A stretch of DNA of 64,000 bases from Drosophila miranda (Eukaryota > Arthropoda > Insecta > Diptera > Drosophilidae), in assembly GCF_003369915.1 (NCBI RefSeq), contig NC_046674.1:3968001-4032000 (forward strand). Direction: 5' to 3'. The notes under the pieces are model-generated. The model was not told where the DNA came from. It did not search any database and worked only from the letters and a program-made list of their open reading frames with translations. Positions within the stretch are counted from its first letter, which is position 1. The number at the start of each line of letters is the position of its first letter. Positions 46,401 to 59,582 of this stretch are shown piece after piece. The position numbers and the translations under genes were made by a program.

Positions 46401-49400
46401 TTTTAATTTTTTTTTGAAAGTATCTCTCAGCTGACACTCCGACCATGACTCAGTTAGCGATTGATCGTAGGCAGCAGCCACAACTCTCACACAGTCTTGA
46501 CGCACATGTGCGTTGGGGAAGACCCAACTAACTTGATTTTGTGGCACAAACAGACGTTAATCTGCGAGGTGACTCCTTTGGCTTTAATTGCGTGTCACGC
46601 CACAGTGGCACTACCAGCAATGTGCAGCATTTGTGCGGGACGGGACTTTACCTCTTTAATGAGAATTTTGTGTGATTTACATTTTGGCTGAAAGTTCGCT
46701 TCGATTTCACCACTGATCAAAAACAGAGACAGGCACTTGAAAAATGAAAAGCATGAGTGGAAGGCCTTCCGCTCTGTGTTTTTGTGACCCACCCACCACC
46801 AGCTGTAGAACTGTGGACCTGTGGACGTGTGTGACCTGTCAATGACAGATGTCTATTGATTTTCCCACAAAAACCCCTGGCTATTGGCTAATCGGGTCAA
46901 GTGCTTCCAGAGGAGAGAAAAACATTATGAAGTGACTAAAAGGGTCCGTCATTCGCACCATTTAATAGGCTTATTAAATAATATATGTATATCTCTGAAT
47001 CTTTAGCAGACAATCCAGTGCATTCTTCGACTTTGGGCTTAATTTTAACTTTCTTTGTAAAGTTAGTTGGCCCCTCCGGGTGCAAGGTGCGATAAACTGG
47101 TTTCCCTTGCTTTGTTGGCGTTTAACGACAATGTGATAATAATGATAATATACTCATACTCCTCGTACTCGGGCATATTTCTGGGCAGATATATATTTAT
47201 GATTATTTTTGGGGGCTCGTTCGGAGCCCCACAACCGTTGCTGTTGGCTGTTTGCTGTTGCTGTTGGCTGTTGCTGTTGGCTGCTGCTGTTGCTGGTGAT
47301 TAAGCTGGTGTTTATTTTGGGGCCCCAGAGAGCCAGCGAGCGAACACGCCTCGGAAATGTTTTGGAACACATTCACAAATAAGTAAGGCAAAGTCGTTAA
47401 CTCAACAATAAGCTAAATATAAAATTGTGATTGGACTGCCGGAACGGACAAGAGAGTCCTGTGCAGAGGCTACCGAAAACCCCCCACCGAAACGGGGAAC
47501 TTCCATGCCATCCATGCCATCATCATCATCACCAGGAGATTGAGATTCTAAGCAGCACTTGCACGATCCATTTTAGTTAATTTGTAGTCGAGACATTCTT
47601 CCCCTCCAGAGAATCTATCTAATTATAGCTAATTATTTTCGATAATTATTTGGTTAAAACCCCCATATGACAACGCTTTTCTGTTGAATAGTTTTAGTTC
47701 ACACGAATTCCCAGATCGATTAACATCCATTTAATGAGCAATCTCTCGGTCTTTTGGCCCCGAAACCACGTCAACAGGCTGTGGTCCTTGCCTGGCCAAC
47801 AAAATCCCCCTCTAGAAATGTTGACGCTGGTCTTTTTTGGTGGTTTTTGTTTTGTTTTTATGTTTTGTTTGTCGCACGTGACGCAAAATCAAGAGAAAAA
47901 GAAAAACAAACAAAATGTGTGATAAAAAACCATAAACAGAAAACAAAACAAAATGCGAACGAGACGCGAGGCGCGAGGCGCACCGCGCGGCTATTTTGCA
48001 TATTCAAATGAACAATTTTTATTGCTAAATGCGAGAGATACGAGATGTACGGAGAGATACAGATACAGATACAGTTGCAGATACCAGCTATAGCCGGCGT
48101 CATCTTTGGCCCCCAGGTGAATCAGCCATAAACGAGTTCGATATGACTTAGAAAGCGCCATCCGCTGGTGAGGGGGCAGCGACGGGGGCGGTAGAGACGA
48201 CGCGTCGTCCAGTCTCTAAGTGGCACGTGATTGATACATCAGCGTGTTGTGTGGAGTGGAGTGGAGTGGAGTGGAGTCCCCCTCGATCGCACTCTGACAG
48301 CTCATCCACATGGACACTCCGCTCCGATTGTGGCTCCGATTGGGGCATTTGGGAAAGCAAAACCTCAATATTATACAATAATTAGCAACAAAAACGATTG
48401 CCATTTGTAATTAATGCACATAATTGCCCGTAGATTGGTGTAGTAGCAGTAGAATGGAAAAAAATTAAAAATTGAGAATTTTTGAAATGGATTCGTAATT
48501 GTATTATTAATTGCACTTAATTGAATTATGAATAATATTTAATTTGATTCATAGGAAGTGGAGTCCCTGCAACAGATTTACTATATTCTCGGAAGTTTTT
48601 GCAAGGGCACACGACGAGGGCTGGGAAATCATTGAAGCTGCAGTTGCTGTTGCAGCTGGAGCTGGTCCGAGGCAAGGCTGCAAGATTATGGGAAATGCGA
48701 GAAGGGAAAAAAGTATACGATATATGTACATAGTACCCCACGTAGTCCGGGAAGGTTGGGAAAATTTCTGGTCTGGGGGCAGGAGAATCTGGGGTAAATC
48801 TATTGATGTGTTCTCTCTCTAGGAATTATGTAAAATCTTCATCTTTCATTCCACATATAAATCAACAAAGACAGTCTCCATCTTCTCTCAAATATATTTC
48901 TGCAAATCCGTTTGTATTTCTATGTTTCTTTTCATAACTATTTCTCAATTTGCCCTCGAGAGCCTATAATATTCACATTATTTCTTTGCTTCTAACTATC
49001 CAAATACCAATTTACTTCACTTTTGTATGTTCTACCTATATCATTCATCTCTCCAACATCTCTTTCTACAATTCTGGCTATATCTATCCACCCATCAGCC
49101 CATCTATGTATCTATACTTTTATCTAACTTTTCATGATATTTCTCTACGACTGACAGCTCTCTGGCTTTCTCAATTCTCAGACGAATCCAATGGCCAACA
49201 GGAACTGCTTTCGCCGATACGTTTTTGGCATTTCATGCTGACAATTATGATCGATGGAATGGATACAAAAACAAACAAAACTGTGCTACGACTATGTCTC
49301 CCCCCTCAACAAAATGGACTACGTGACTGAATCAAACATAAATATTATCTCTTTTTATTAGAACAAAGCCCTCTATCTGTTTGCGTGTGGCACAGTAAAA

Positions 49401-51552
49401 ACCCAATAAAGTCCGCCAAAGGTTTTGGCCGCCTGTGAAATTTTAATTATAGAATCTAATTTGTTTGAACGCTCTTTTATCTATTATCTTTTTTGTGTGT
49501 TTGTGTGTGTTTTTTTATTTGATGATTGATCATTAGGTCTAAGAAAAAACCGAAAAAAAGTTATCCGTCTTATGTAACAAAAGTAAAAATTGCAAAAGCT
49601 AAAAAGCATCGACCTTCAATCTCGAGCCAAATTCAAACTCAACTCAAATTCTCAAAGGAGCCATTTCGAAAATGTATTGTTCAAACAATTAAACATTGGA
49701 TATACTACAAACAAAAAAGGGGCAGAGATAGATAATCGGATAGGTCGGTCGGGGGGCCGAGATCGGAGATCGGAGATCGCTTATATATGTAGTTTGCTTC
49801 ACTTATTATGGTTTGATCATGAGACTTCAATACAACAAACAAACTGCTTGACCAAACAACTCCAGGTATAGAGGGGGAATCTCGCCTAGAAACGGTGGCT
49901 AGTCAACCGTTAAAGGTTCACGGTCAAGGACAAGGAAATCCCAGTGAATGGTCGGGTATCTGTATCTGTACCTGCCTACGTGTCTAGAATGCCATGAATC
50001 ACGATTCTCCGACTCCAACTTCAATTTCAACTTCAACTCCAACTCCAACTCCAACTTTTATGACTTCTGGAACCTTGGGCGTGTGTGTACTCTCGGATCT
50101 GTTTGCATGCACAATTAAATTTAAATATTTAATAAAAAAAATACCAAATAAGAGACTTTAACAGCAACAATTATAGAGGCTGTGCCTCAATTATGCACCA
50201 GGCAGGCAGGCCAGGCCAGGCCCAGGCCCAGGCGCAGGCACACAAAGAACAATCGCAGAAAACTACTAAAGTCGGAAGAAAAGCTCGCCCAAGGCGTGGA
50301 GGCATTCGAACGTGTGAGAGATTAAGATACTCGTGTATTTGTATATTTTATTTTGCATGTTTTAGCAAAAACCTTAAGCTCAAACTAAAGTCTTGATTGG
50401 CTTCCTAAAAAGAGTGCATGAAAATCGGAAGTAAATGTTCAGCTTAAATGTGAATGGAATGGGGGCAATGCCAATGTGGGAACCTAAACCTGAACATTAG
50501 CCAATGAGTAATGTGGGAAATGGGTAATAGCATGGATTGAAAGCCCATTTAGGCTTAAAGCTGCTTCATCCAGGCCAATCCATTTCTGTAGCCATCTTTC
50601 GAGAGAAGGCAGCCCTGAAATTTGCATTAATTGGCAACCGAGAGTGGCATTATTAAAATGGATGCGTTTTCACTTATAATTGGACTTTAATATGACAATA
50701 TTTTATCAATTATATTTCATATTTAAAATAGATATTTTTTTATATATTTAAATTAAGCATATTATGTTAATTATTAAGTGTTTTATCTTTAAACTAAATA
50801 TGCGTTGAATTCATTTATATATAAATATAGGAAAGTTGTATTTATGACATTTTAAAATTTTTTTGGCACTCCACAGAAGCTTTTAATGGTAATTCCCATA
50901 TCTTTTCGACTTTGTACATACATTTTCCATATTTTGTTATGCTTTAATAAATGGATAATTTTCCTGCTTATACAACATCCATCGCACTGAATCATAGCAT
51001 CCAATCATGTGTACAATTCAATTTGTATAATGAATCTATCAGCGAGATGATTATGTTTTTTATGCCTTTTCCTCTCAGCTGGATAATCTATTATATTTAA
51101 TAACTTAATGCCGCTGCGTGATGGTCGGCTGATGTGTGTGTGTGTTGGCTCATTATCGGCTCGTTAGCACAATCATTTGCTTCGATCTACTAATTTGATC
51201 GGTTTGCATTAACATTAGACATTAGTTGGAGTTAGTTAGTTAGTCGCAGCTCTCGATGCACCTCGATGCAGGCTGCAAGGATGACCAGATTGTTGCAAGT
51301 ACAAGTGCACATATTCGCATGTACATATGTAGATCAATGGCAAACCGAGTTTGGTTAAGCCGCTGCCACTGCCACTGAAAATGTCATTCAGTCTCCGTCT
51401 CCGTCTCCGAGCCAAGACCAATTTGAGAAGCGGTCGGCCAGCCTTGCCAGCGGGAGCAGCGTTATCAGCCAGCTTACAGGAATATGTAATTGTACTCATT
51501 CCGCACCTCTGACTAGTGTTTTCTGTTTTTCGATCTGTCAGCTGCAAATATG

Positions 51553-51584
<32 letters not shown>

Positions 51585-51879
51585 GCTGCCATATGCAAAT
51601 TCCATTCGCCAGATGTTTTGACACGGATCGGCACTCACTTATTCTATCACATTATATAGATCGATCTAGTTATAGAATTGTTATGGCATCCAAAAGCTAG
51701 TTTAATGTGCTACACTTACACACACTTACGCATGCAAATTAGCTGCTAAATGTTGTGCTTTTAAAAAATTAATTGAAATGGCATGCGAGTGAGCCGCCTA
51801 CTCAGCCGCACAAACATTGAGGCCCACTTCCTGTTTACTTCTACCATAACTTTGTTTTTCTGTTGACTTTCACTCTGTT

Positions 51880-52410
51880 CTGTCCCTAAATGATCCGCGT
51901 TTGTATCCGCCCCAGATGTGGTCGAAAACTTGCCTAGAACTCGTTGACTCATTCAGGATCTGGTGACATTTTCATTGGAAAGTGTTGAGTGTACTCATGG
52001 GGCATATATGTATGTATGTACCTTAGACATTTCCTTAGTTTCTTGTAGCAGGATCTTGTCATAATTTCATTGAGAACTCTCGACGGTAACCAAGCGGCTT
52101 GTTTCTGTGTGCTATGTCCGCCCCAGATGTGCTCGAAAACTTGTCTAGAACTGATAATATTTTCATCGTGACTTACCTTAGACTTTTCCTTGGTTTCTTG
52201 TAGGAGGATCTAGTGATCAGCGGCTTGTTTCTTTCGTCTGTGTGCTGTGTTCCTAAATGATTTGTGATTGTATCCGCCCCCGGAATGTGGTCTAGAACAT
52301 GATCGATCCGCATTTGTATCCGCTCCAGATGTGATCTAGAAATCGTTGAGTCATTGAGGATTTTTCATTGAGAACTATTGACTGTACCCATTCGGCATTT
52401 AATAAAGTTT
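51880..52410. repeat. complex tandem array, about four diverged units
   Basis: The phrase 'tatccgccccagatgtg' or a close variant occurs near 51904, 52121, 52271 and 52315, each followed by a 'tcgaaaactt' or 'tctagaa' block. Linked blocks recur too: 'ccttagacatttcctt' near 52021 and 'ccttagacttttcctt' near 52181, and 'ttcattgagaact' near 52067 and 52365. Perfect AP-1 sites TGACTCA (51945-51951) and TGAGTCA (52347-52353) lie in two units. Confidence 0.65.
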
Positions 52411-52800
52411 TTTAAGATTTTATTTTGGCCTTTTTTGGTATTGCTTAGGGTAAATTCTGTATCAAGGACAGGATTTTCATGAATTTCTTGTTGTATTTGA
52501 AAAACTCATGAGTTAATCTGCATACCCTTTGCTCCCTTTCGTAGGGGTGTTTCTAAACTCTCGGTCGAAAACTGTACCTCTCCAGCATTGTGCTTCTGTT
52601 ATCCTTGCTTTGTTTTGGTTCAGATTCTTTTGGTATTCCCCCCTCACAACCATTCACAACCATTCAGAAGATTTTGCTTTCGTTTCTTCTGGTATTCCAA
52701 TCCGTTTAGGCTTTTCTAATGACGCCTGAGACAATTCCAAATGTTTTGGTTATTTCAACGGGTGGACTGACGCGCGCACGCGCTAATGGTTTAACCCCGC

Positions 52801-52801
<1 letters not shown>

Positions 52802-52847
<46 letters not shown>
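52802..52847. repeat. AGC trinucleotide microsatellite
   Basis: About 15 uninterrupted AGC units lie roughly 340 bases upstream of the ple TATA box. The run is in non-coding DNA. Confidence 0.9.
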
Positions 52848-52848
<1 letters not shown>

Positions 52849-53069
52849 TAAGGCACCAACACCACTACACGTTCTAGCCTGTTGCCGCACTTGAACTTGG
52901 TCGAGTCAGGCCCCGCGATTCTCGACCCACTGCCAAATGCTCGAACTGGTGAGAGGAAACCCCACGGCACGACAGCGGCAGAGGTAGCAGCAGCAGCAGC
53001 AACCACAAGAGCAATAAACCAGATACAGCTGTGGCTGTGACTGTGGGGTTGGCTGTCTCTCGGGGCAAA

Positions 53070-53076
53070 TACGTCA
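53070..53076 (+). promoter_or_regulatory. CRE-like site upstream of ple
   Basis: TACGTCA, followed by C, lies 113 bases before the TATA box. A cAMP response element controls mammalian tyrosine hydroxylase; a similar role here is inference. Confidence 0.35.
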
Positions 53077-53182
53077 CAGCATGCGAAAACCAGTCATCGG
53101 ATTCGACGTCGTTTCTGTCCCCATCTCTCGTCGGGGGCCCTCGTCGTTGCCGTTCGGTGATTCGGTTGCCGGACTCTGGGGG

Positions 53183-53189
53183 TATTTAA
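53183..53189 (+). promoter_or_regulatory. ple: ple TATA box
   Basis: TATTTAA lies in a GC-rich context (gggggtatttaagc). It predicts transcription start near 53213 and a 5' UTR of about 430 bases before the ATG at 53646. Confidence 0.55.
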
Positions 53190-53645
53190 GCACTGGCAAC
53201 ACGACCTGGAGCATGCATTGATTCGCTATCATCCGCTCTAAAGACTTGTGCCCAGCCTCAAGTAGTTTGCTGACTCTGTTTGTTGTAATACAATTAGCTG
53301 AAAGGATATCCCAACCCAAAACAAGAACCGTCATATCAGTTTCGAAGTCGCGAAAGGATCCCGCAAAATACCGACAAATATCCGCCGTGAATCGAGAGTT
53401 CTTGTTCATTCAGCTCAATTCTAGACGCAAACAGTTCAGTTCCAGGAGCATTTTCCCAGCCAACTTTTTTTCCAACTCCTCGCGCCAATAAGCAGTGAAA
53501 GTGTCAATACATTTCGAGTGCTTATTGCCAAATCAAATACGATAAACAAAAAGCCAACAAGCAAATAGTATTCTAAGTGTTTTAGCCAACACTTTGCATA
53601 AATTTTTGTTATCCTCACTAATCACAAAACCCAACACAAAACAAA

Positions 53646-56600
53646 ATGATGGCCGTTGCAGCAGCCCAAAAGAATCGCGAGATGTTCGCCATCAAGAAAT
53701 CTTACAGTATTGAGGTGAGTCCCAGTCCCAGCCAACCCCCTCCCCCCCCCCCCCCCCCCCTCAAAGAAAATCCAAGAAAAACATACAGATACCAAAATAG
53801 AGAAACGTTGGTGGTCTACGTGACTAGTTAAAGGTTTATTTCGAAAAACCTGTCGAGTGTTTGTCCGCCCATAACAAGGCGTTTTTTTCTTTCTTTTTTT
53901 TTTTTGCAAAATCCCAGCTGTTGCCCAAAGTTGGCCAATTCATTCACACCTCTAAGAACGGCGGCCTAAATCGAAACGGCAGCCTCCCTGCCAATCCCGT
54001 AAGCCGTCAACGAGTCGCCCAAGACGGCCTCTGATTAACCGAAGTTATTATTTAACAAATAAGTGAAAGTGGTTGCCCTGCCCCTGCACTTACCCACGGA
54101 GTCACACACAAGACAGAGACACCGCGACAGAGGCACCTCATTGTTGACGCCAACTTGGAGTCTCTCTGTCTGTCTGTCGGTCCCCTGTTTATGTTTATGT
54201 TGCGGCAACAGTCCCAACAAAACCGAAAAAAAACAAAATATGAAATCAATAAAAATGATTCAATGGAAGGCACATCTTTCATCAGCCAAACCGATGGCGA
54301 TGGCCCGAAAGAGGCCAATAAACAGGTGAAAACTGCAACTGGTGGAAACCTTTCCACAGCTGCATTTTTGGATTCCATTCACAGATAGAATCGTATTGGA
54401 GATTTTGTATATCTTTCCGCCATATATCATTTGTCTTTGGCACCTGCCATCCGTGGAGCTCTGTGCGAGCTCTAAAGCCGTGTGACAACGCATTAAATTA
54501 ACATCACAATCAATAGGGTTTCATGAATAGAGTGGTCCCTCAGATAATAGCCAAAAGAAAAGATCTGAAGACGCTTTCACGCCACAGACACACTTTTTAT
54601 ATAAGAGCCGCCCCAATTGCGCAATGGCAGCACGGGCAGAGCCAAACACACACAGACACATATACACACACAGCAAAGGTCAAGGCAATCATCCAATTTC
54701 CGTTGCATATCCTGTCTGTCTCTCATCGCTTTGCGAAGTGTCACTAAAATGTATTTCCCTTTCCATATTCTATCTTTCAGAATGGGTATCCATCGCGCCG
54801 TCGCAGCCTGGTGGACGATGCCCGCTTCGAGACTCTGGTGGTCAAGCAGACCAAACAGACCGTCCTGGAGGAAGCGCGCAACAAGGCAAATGGTAAGCAC
54901 TCGAGAATCATTAGCAACAAGTGCGGGGAAAGCACTCAACAAGTGCGGGGTATCACACTCTTAAAGTGGTTTAGATTCTCTCAGTTTAAATTCACTTTTC
55001 CTTGAGTTTGTTTTTGTAGTTCTTTATTTTATATCCCCATATTTTATTTTATTTTATTTTATTTTTTATTATTTTTAAAGACGCTTCTCTGGAGGAATGC
55101 ATTCAGCAGGCCCAGGAGCACATCCCAGCCGAGCAGAATGTGGAGCTGCAGGACGAGCAGCCCCATCTCGAGAACCTCGAGCTGCCCATGGACAACGACT
55201 ACGTTCCAGGTGCTTATTCGTTCATTTAATTCCCACCCACTTACTTTTCCCCCTTCATCCCTTTATGGTTTTATTGATTTTTGATTTTAATTTTATGGTT
55301 TTCGTTTTCGTTTTGATTTCGTTTTTAGTTGAAGATTTTGAGATTGAGAGCGCTGAGACGGAGCAGTCGCAGGAACCTGCGGGCCAGGCGCCCAAGAACG
55401 GTAAGTCTCTGACCCCGCATTCCCTCCCCCTACCCCCCCTAAGTAGTACTTAACTTCTGAGGAGCTTTTGAAAAGCGTGCGACATTGATTTAAGTGCTTA
55501 ATATGATAAAGTACTAGAGAAAAGAGAGAAGAAAGAGCAAAGCACTCAGCACTCAACCGAACAATTGCGGGGGCCAGCCGTTGAGACAGCAGTGGAGTGG
55601 AGTGGAAATGTCGCATTTCCCTTTTTCATTTGTTACGCTCGACTTGATGGAAATATGAAATGCGTGCGCCTGGCAACCCTGCCTGCCACCGCCATCCCGC
55701 CAACCCGCCCACACACTGGTCCTGGTCCTAGCCCGCCCACGTAGCCCGATTATCGTTTACGTGACCTTAAGCCGCTTGCCGCTTGCCTCATGATTGCATC
55801 TTTTCCGTTCTTTTCCCTGCTTTCAGATTACGGTCTTACCGAGGAAGAGATTTTATTGGCCAACTCCGCCTCCGAGTCCCCCGAGGCTGAGGCAGCCATG
55901 CAGAGCGCCGCATTGGTGGTGCGCCTCAAGGAGGGCATCTCCTCGCTGGGCCGCATCCTGAAGGCCATCGAGACCTTCCACGGCACCGTCCAGCATGTGG
56001 AGTCGCGTCAGTCGCGCGTCGAGGGCGTCGATCATGATGTGCTCATCAAGCTGGACATGACTCGCGGCAATCTGCTGCAGTTGATCCGCTCGCTGCGCCA
56101 GTCGGGCTCCTTCAGCAGCATGAATCTGCTGGCTGAGAACAACATCAGCGTGAAGGCGCCCTGGTTCCCCAAGCACGCCTCCGAGCTGGACGACTGCAAC
56201 CATCTGATGACCAAGTACGAGCCCGATCTCGACATGAACCATCCCGGATTCGCCGACAAGGTGTACCGCCAGCGTCGCAAGGAGATTGCCGAGATTGCCT
56301 TCGCCTACAAGTACGGAGATCCGATCCCATACATCGCCTACACCGATGTGGAGGTCAAGACCTGGCGCTCGGTCTTCAAGACCGTCCAGGATCTGGCCCC
56401 CAAGCATGCCTGTGCCGAGTACCGTGCCGCCTTCCAGATGCTCCAGGACGAGCAGATCTTCGTCGACCACCGTCTGCCCCAGCTCCAGGAGATGTCCGAC
56501 TTCCTCCGCAAGAACACTGGCTTCTCTCTGCGTCCGGCCGCCGGTCTCCTGACCGCTCGCGACTTCCTCGCCTCCCTGGCCTTCCGCATCTTCCAGAGCA

Positions 56601-57632
56601 CCCAGTATGTGCGCCACGTCAACTCGCCCTACCACACCCCCGAGCCGTAAGTGTCGCCCGCCACCCCGCAACATGAAAGCATCAAAGGGGAAAAGCTCTT
56701 TGTGCGCCCCTAATTGCATTTCGTTGGCACTGAATGGGCGGTGGGTTTCCTGCTTCCTGCTTCCTGCCGGCGGCTAGCAACTTTTCTCTTGTTCGAGAGA
56801 AGCAAATTGGCTTCAGCGGGAAGCAGCAGCAGCAGGATACCCATCTTCTCATTTAGCCTGGCTAATTGCTTTATGTGCTGCGCATATATTTTTCACACAT
56901 TTTCTAACCATTATTTCTCGCTCTTCCCCTTTCCTCATTGCAGGGACTCCATCCACGAGCTGCTGGGACACATGCCGCTGCTGGCCGATCCCAGCTTTGC
57001 CCAGTTCTCGCAGGAGATTGGCCTGGCCTCCCTGGGTGCCTCTGATGAAGAAATCGAGAAGCTGTCCACGGTGAGTTTCCACTTAATTGAATTGCCCCAG
57101 CCCCATAGCCAACCGGCTAATGGCATCCGGTGGATGCATGGCCTTATGGCAACAGTGACACTGCCGCTCTTTCATTGTTTAGTCATTAACTAACTTGTGT
57201 GCTTTCCCTCCCTCTCTGTCTCTCTGATTGTAGGTCTACTGGTTCACTGTTGAGTTCGGTCTCTGCAAGGAACACGGTCAGATCAAGGCCTACGGTGCTG
57301 GTCTGTTGAGCTCCTATGGCGAGCTGTTGCACGCTATCAGCGACAAGTGCGAGCATCGCGCCTTCGAGCCAGCCTCCACGGCGGTGCAGCCGTACCAGGA
57401 CCAGGAGTACCAGCCCATCTACTATGTGGCCGAGAGCTTCGAGGATGCCAAGGACAAGTTCCGTCGCTGGGTCAGCACAATGTCCCGCCCCTTCGAGGTG
57501 CGCTTCAACCCACACACCGAGCGCGTCGAGGTATTGGACTCTGTGGACAAACTGGAGACCCTGGTCCACCAGATGAACACGGAGATCTTGCACCTGACCA
57601 ATGCCATCCACAAGCTGAAGCGTCCCTTCTAG
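53646..57632 (+). CDS. ple: tyrosine hydroxylase (Pale)
   Basis: Exons 53646-53714, 54781-54892, 55081-55209, 55329-55400, 55827-56646, 56944-57070 and 57234-57632 encode 575 residues. Skipping exons 3 and 4 gives 508 residues. The enzyme converts tyrosine to L-DOPA, the rate-limiting step for dopamine and for cuticle pigment and hardening. RRRSLVDD at Ser32 is the PKA site of the regulatory domain. Exons 3 and 4 are an acidic 67-residue insert, known in flies as the epidermal form; the short form is neuronal. The catalytic iron ligands are His405 and His410 (HELLGH) and Glu450 (YWFTVEFG). The C-terminal Leu-rich helix makes the tetramer. The start ATG is doubled (MMAVAAAQ). The poly(A) signal is at 58499-58504. 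Confidence 0.98.
53736..53762 (+). repeat. poly-C tract in ple intron 1
   Basis: A nearly pure C run of more than 20 bases begins about 20 bases after the first donor site. Such runs can fold as i-motif (C strand) or G-quadruplex (opposite strand), and they often vary in length between individuals. Confidence 0.8.
55081..55209 (+). CDS. ple: ple alternative exon 3 (acidic insert, part 1)
   Basis: The exon is 129 bases, phase 1 at both ends, so it can be included or skipped without shifting frame. It encodes [16 protein letters not shown] and following acidic sequence. Confidence 0.85.
55329..55400 (+). CDS. ple: ple alternative exon 4 (acidic insert, part 2)
   Basis: The exon is 72 bases, phase 1 at both ends. 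It encodes [17 protein letters not shown] and following residues. Together with exon 3 it forms the insert of the long isoform. Confidence 0.85.
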
Positions 57633-59582
57633 AGTGGTGGTTTCTCTGTCCAAATCTGCACCCCCCCCCCCCACAGCCCCACGGCCCCCCTCTCACATAC
57701 ATACAGGTGCAACGGTCTCATCTTATACAAATTAATTTTAAATTGACATACCGCACAATCCCTCTCCCTCGTTAGCCTGAAACCTGAAACCCCAAGACAA
57801 TTCAGGGCATCGCATATATATTTTTTTTTTTATGTTTTTGTTTGTTTTATTTTATTTTATTGTCATTTGAAGTTCTGTTTGTTTCTTCCAAGAAAAGCAT
57901 ATTTATTTTTTTGATCACCCAGAAAACCCAGTACCTTCCCCCTCCCATAATCCACACCCCCTGTATCACCGCAACTATTATTGGACCAAAAAATCGTTAG
58001 ACTTTTAAGTGATGTGAAAACAAAGCCAAGCAAAGCGAATTTCAGTGAAGTGAAAGCAAAGTTCAGATCTATCACACGGAAAAGCGCTTATATACTCAGA
58101 CACACACACACAATTGTTTTTTTTTTTTTTTTTGTATTATATTATACCTTTTTTCACTCTCTCTCTAAATATTTACCTAGACTATATATATACACACGAT
58201 ATAGTATTCCCGGTATTCGAAAGCAGCAACATTTCATTTTTACAGAGAGAATATCTTAAAGAAATCTTAACAATAGAACAGTATGGAAAACAGCAAAAGA
58301 AACTGGAAAATGTTTAGAAGAACAAAAGAAAACGGAAAACGGAATAGAATTTCTTACATTGTACAATAACTGTAAACGACAATATCACTATTGTGTACTA
58401 TTATTATTATTATCTATTATTATGCTTATGACTATTACGTATTGTATTGTAGGTATGTAGAGTTTAAATTCTATTATTTTATTTAAGTTTTGTGTATTAA
58501 TAAAATATAAAATGCAATTGAAAAATAATTACTCTTTGGTTTTATCATTTTTTGATCCTTTGGTTACTAGATTTTGATGCTTTGGTTTCTAAATTGAATT
58601 CTTTGGTTCTCAGAAAATATCAAACTCTAAAGTCTGATTCTGTTTAGGGAACATTTTATGACATGAAAAGGGAATATTTATTTGAAATTTGAAAAGATTG
58701 ACTTTACAACAAGAGGATTATACATTTTTAGATCATTAACGAAAAGAAAACGATTAGAAACGTATGAATTTTATGGATGAGAATGTACAAGAAATATAGG
58801 AATTGAAGTAAAATTTAAAGAAAGAAAGGAAATTTAGAAGGTAGAATTTTTTGGATAGTGAAAGCAAAAATTGAGAAAATGAACAAATATTTACTGAAAG
58901 AAACTGGAGTAGTAATTGAATAAAAAAAGGTACTTCAAGATCATGAAGAATGGATACTTTCAGAAAATAAAACTTAAAGCTTAATCAAATATTAAACCAA
59001 ACAAAAATTACATACAAATGAAATGAATAATCAAAAACCCTTGGACCAATATATACTACATATAAAAAACTAGTTTAATCAAAACTTTCTGGTAGATTCA
59101 GCATTGGAATCAAATATATTACATACTCGTATATGAAATTAAAATTTATGTAGCGTGTAGCATTTTATTGTTATTGTTCATTGTAGTTGCAATTTGATCG
59201 AAAGCCAAACAAGTGTTAACATTTCTGCAAGCAATTAACCAAACTATAGCTATTAATTTTCGCATATATCAGAATATACATAAATATATACTATACGTAA
59301 TCGTAGTGGCAATGCAGTTGGTCCCCCAAACAGGCGTACACGATGGAGCTATATAAGAAAGAAAACGACAATTACAATTGGAGAATACAAAAGATTATTA
59401 ATAGTTATTGTTGAACGTGCAGATTGGAATTATTATAGCAATATATCTATATACACCTATGTAATCGCTATTCTATACAAATTTTTTCTGCATCAATAAA
59501 GTTGAAACCGTTTAAACTTGACTCTGCACATAGTTTGGCATACCGCAAAACAAATGTGGAATGTGCATCGAATCTTACCAAG
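57633..59582 (+). other. ple 3' UTR and downstream gene-free DNA
   Basis: The ple 3' UTR runs to about 58530, with AATAAA at 58499-58504 and T- and C-runs near 57660 and 58120. Beyond it, AT-rich DNA includes four diverged copies of a 'ctttggtt' phrase between 58533 and 58617. No gene is seen. Confidence 0.6.

Larger units (their letters stand above)
41576..53180. other. long gene-free region upstream of ple
   Basis: No gene is supported in 11.6 kb. Visible content: a GGCAGT run (about 42886-42915), diverged repeats (45690-46400), a GCTGTT run (about 47236-47300), a GGAGT run (48251-48277), a pyrimidine-skewed stretch (48840-49170), a CCTG run (51549-51585), a complex repeat array (51880-52410) and an AGC run (52802-52847). 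The size and position suit dispersed regulatory DNA of ple, which is expressed in dopaminergic neurons and epidermis, but I cannot name an enhancer. Confidence 0.55.

Noticed and set aside
48950..49330. 126-codon frame in the ple upstream region
   Set aside because: It is a pyrimidine-rich, Ile/Ser/Tyr-rich chance frame with no conserved motif.
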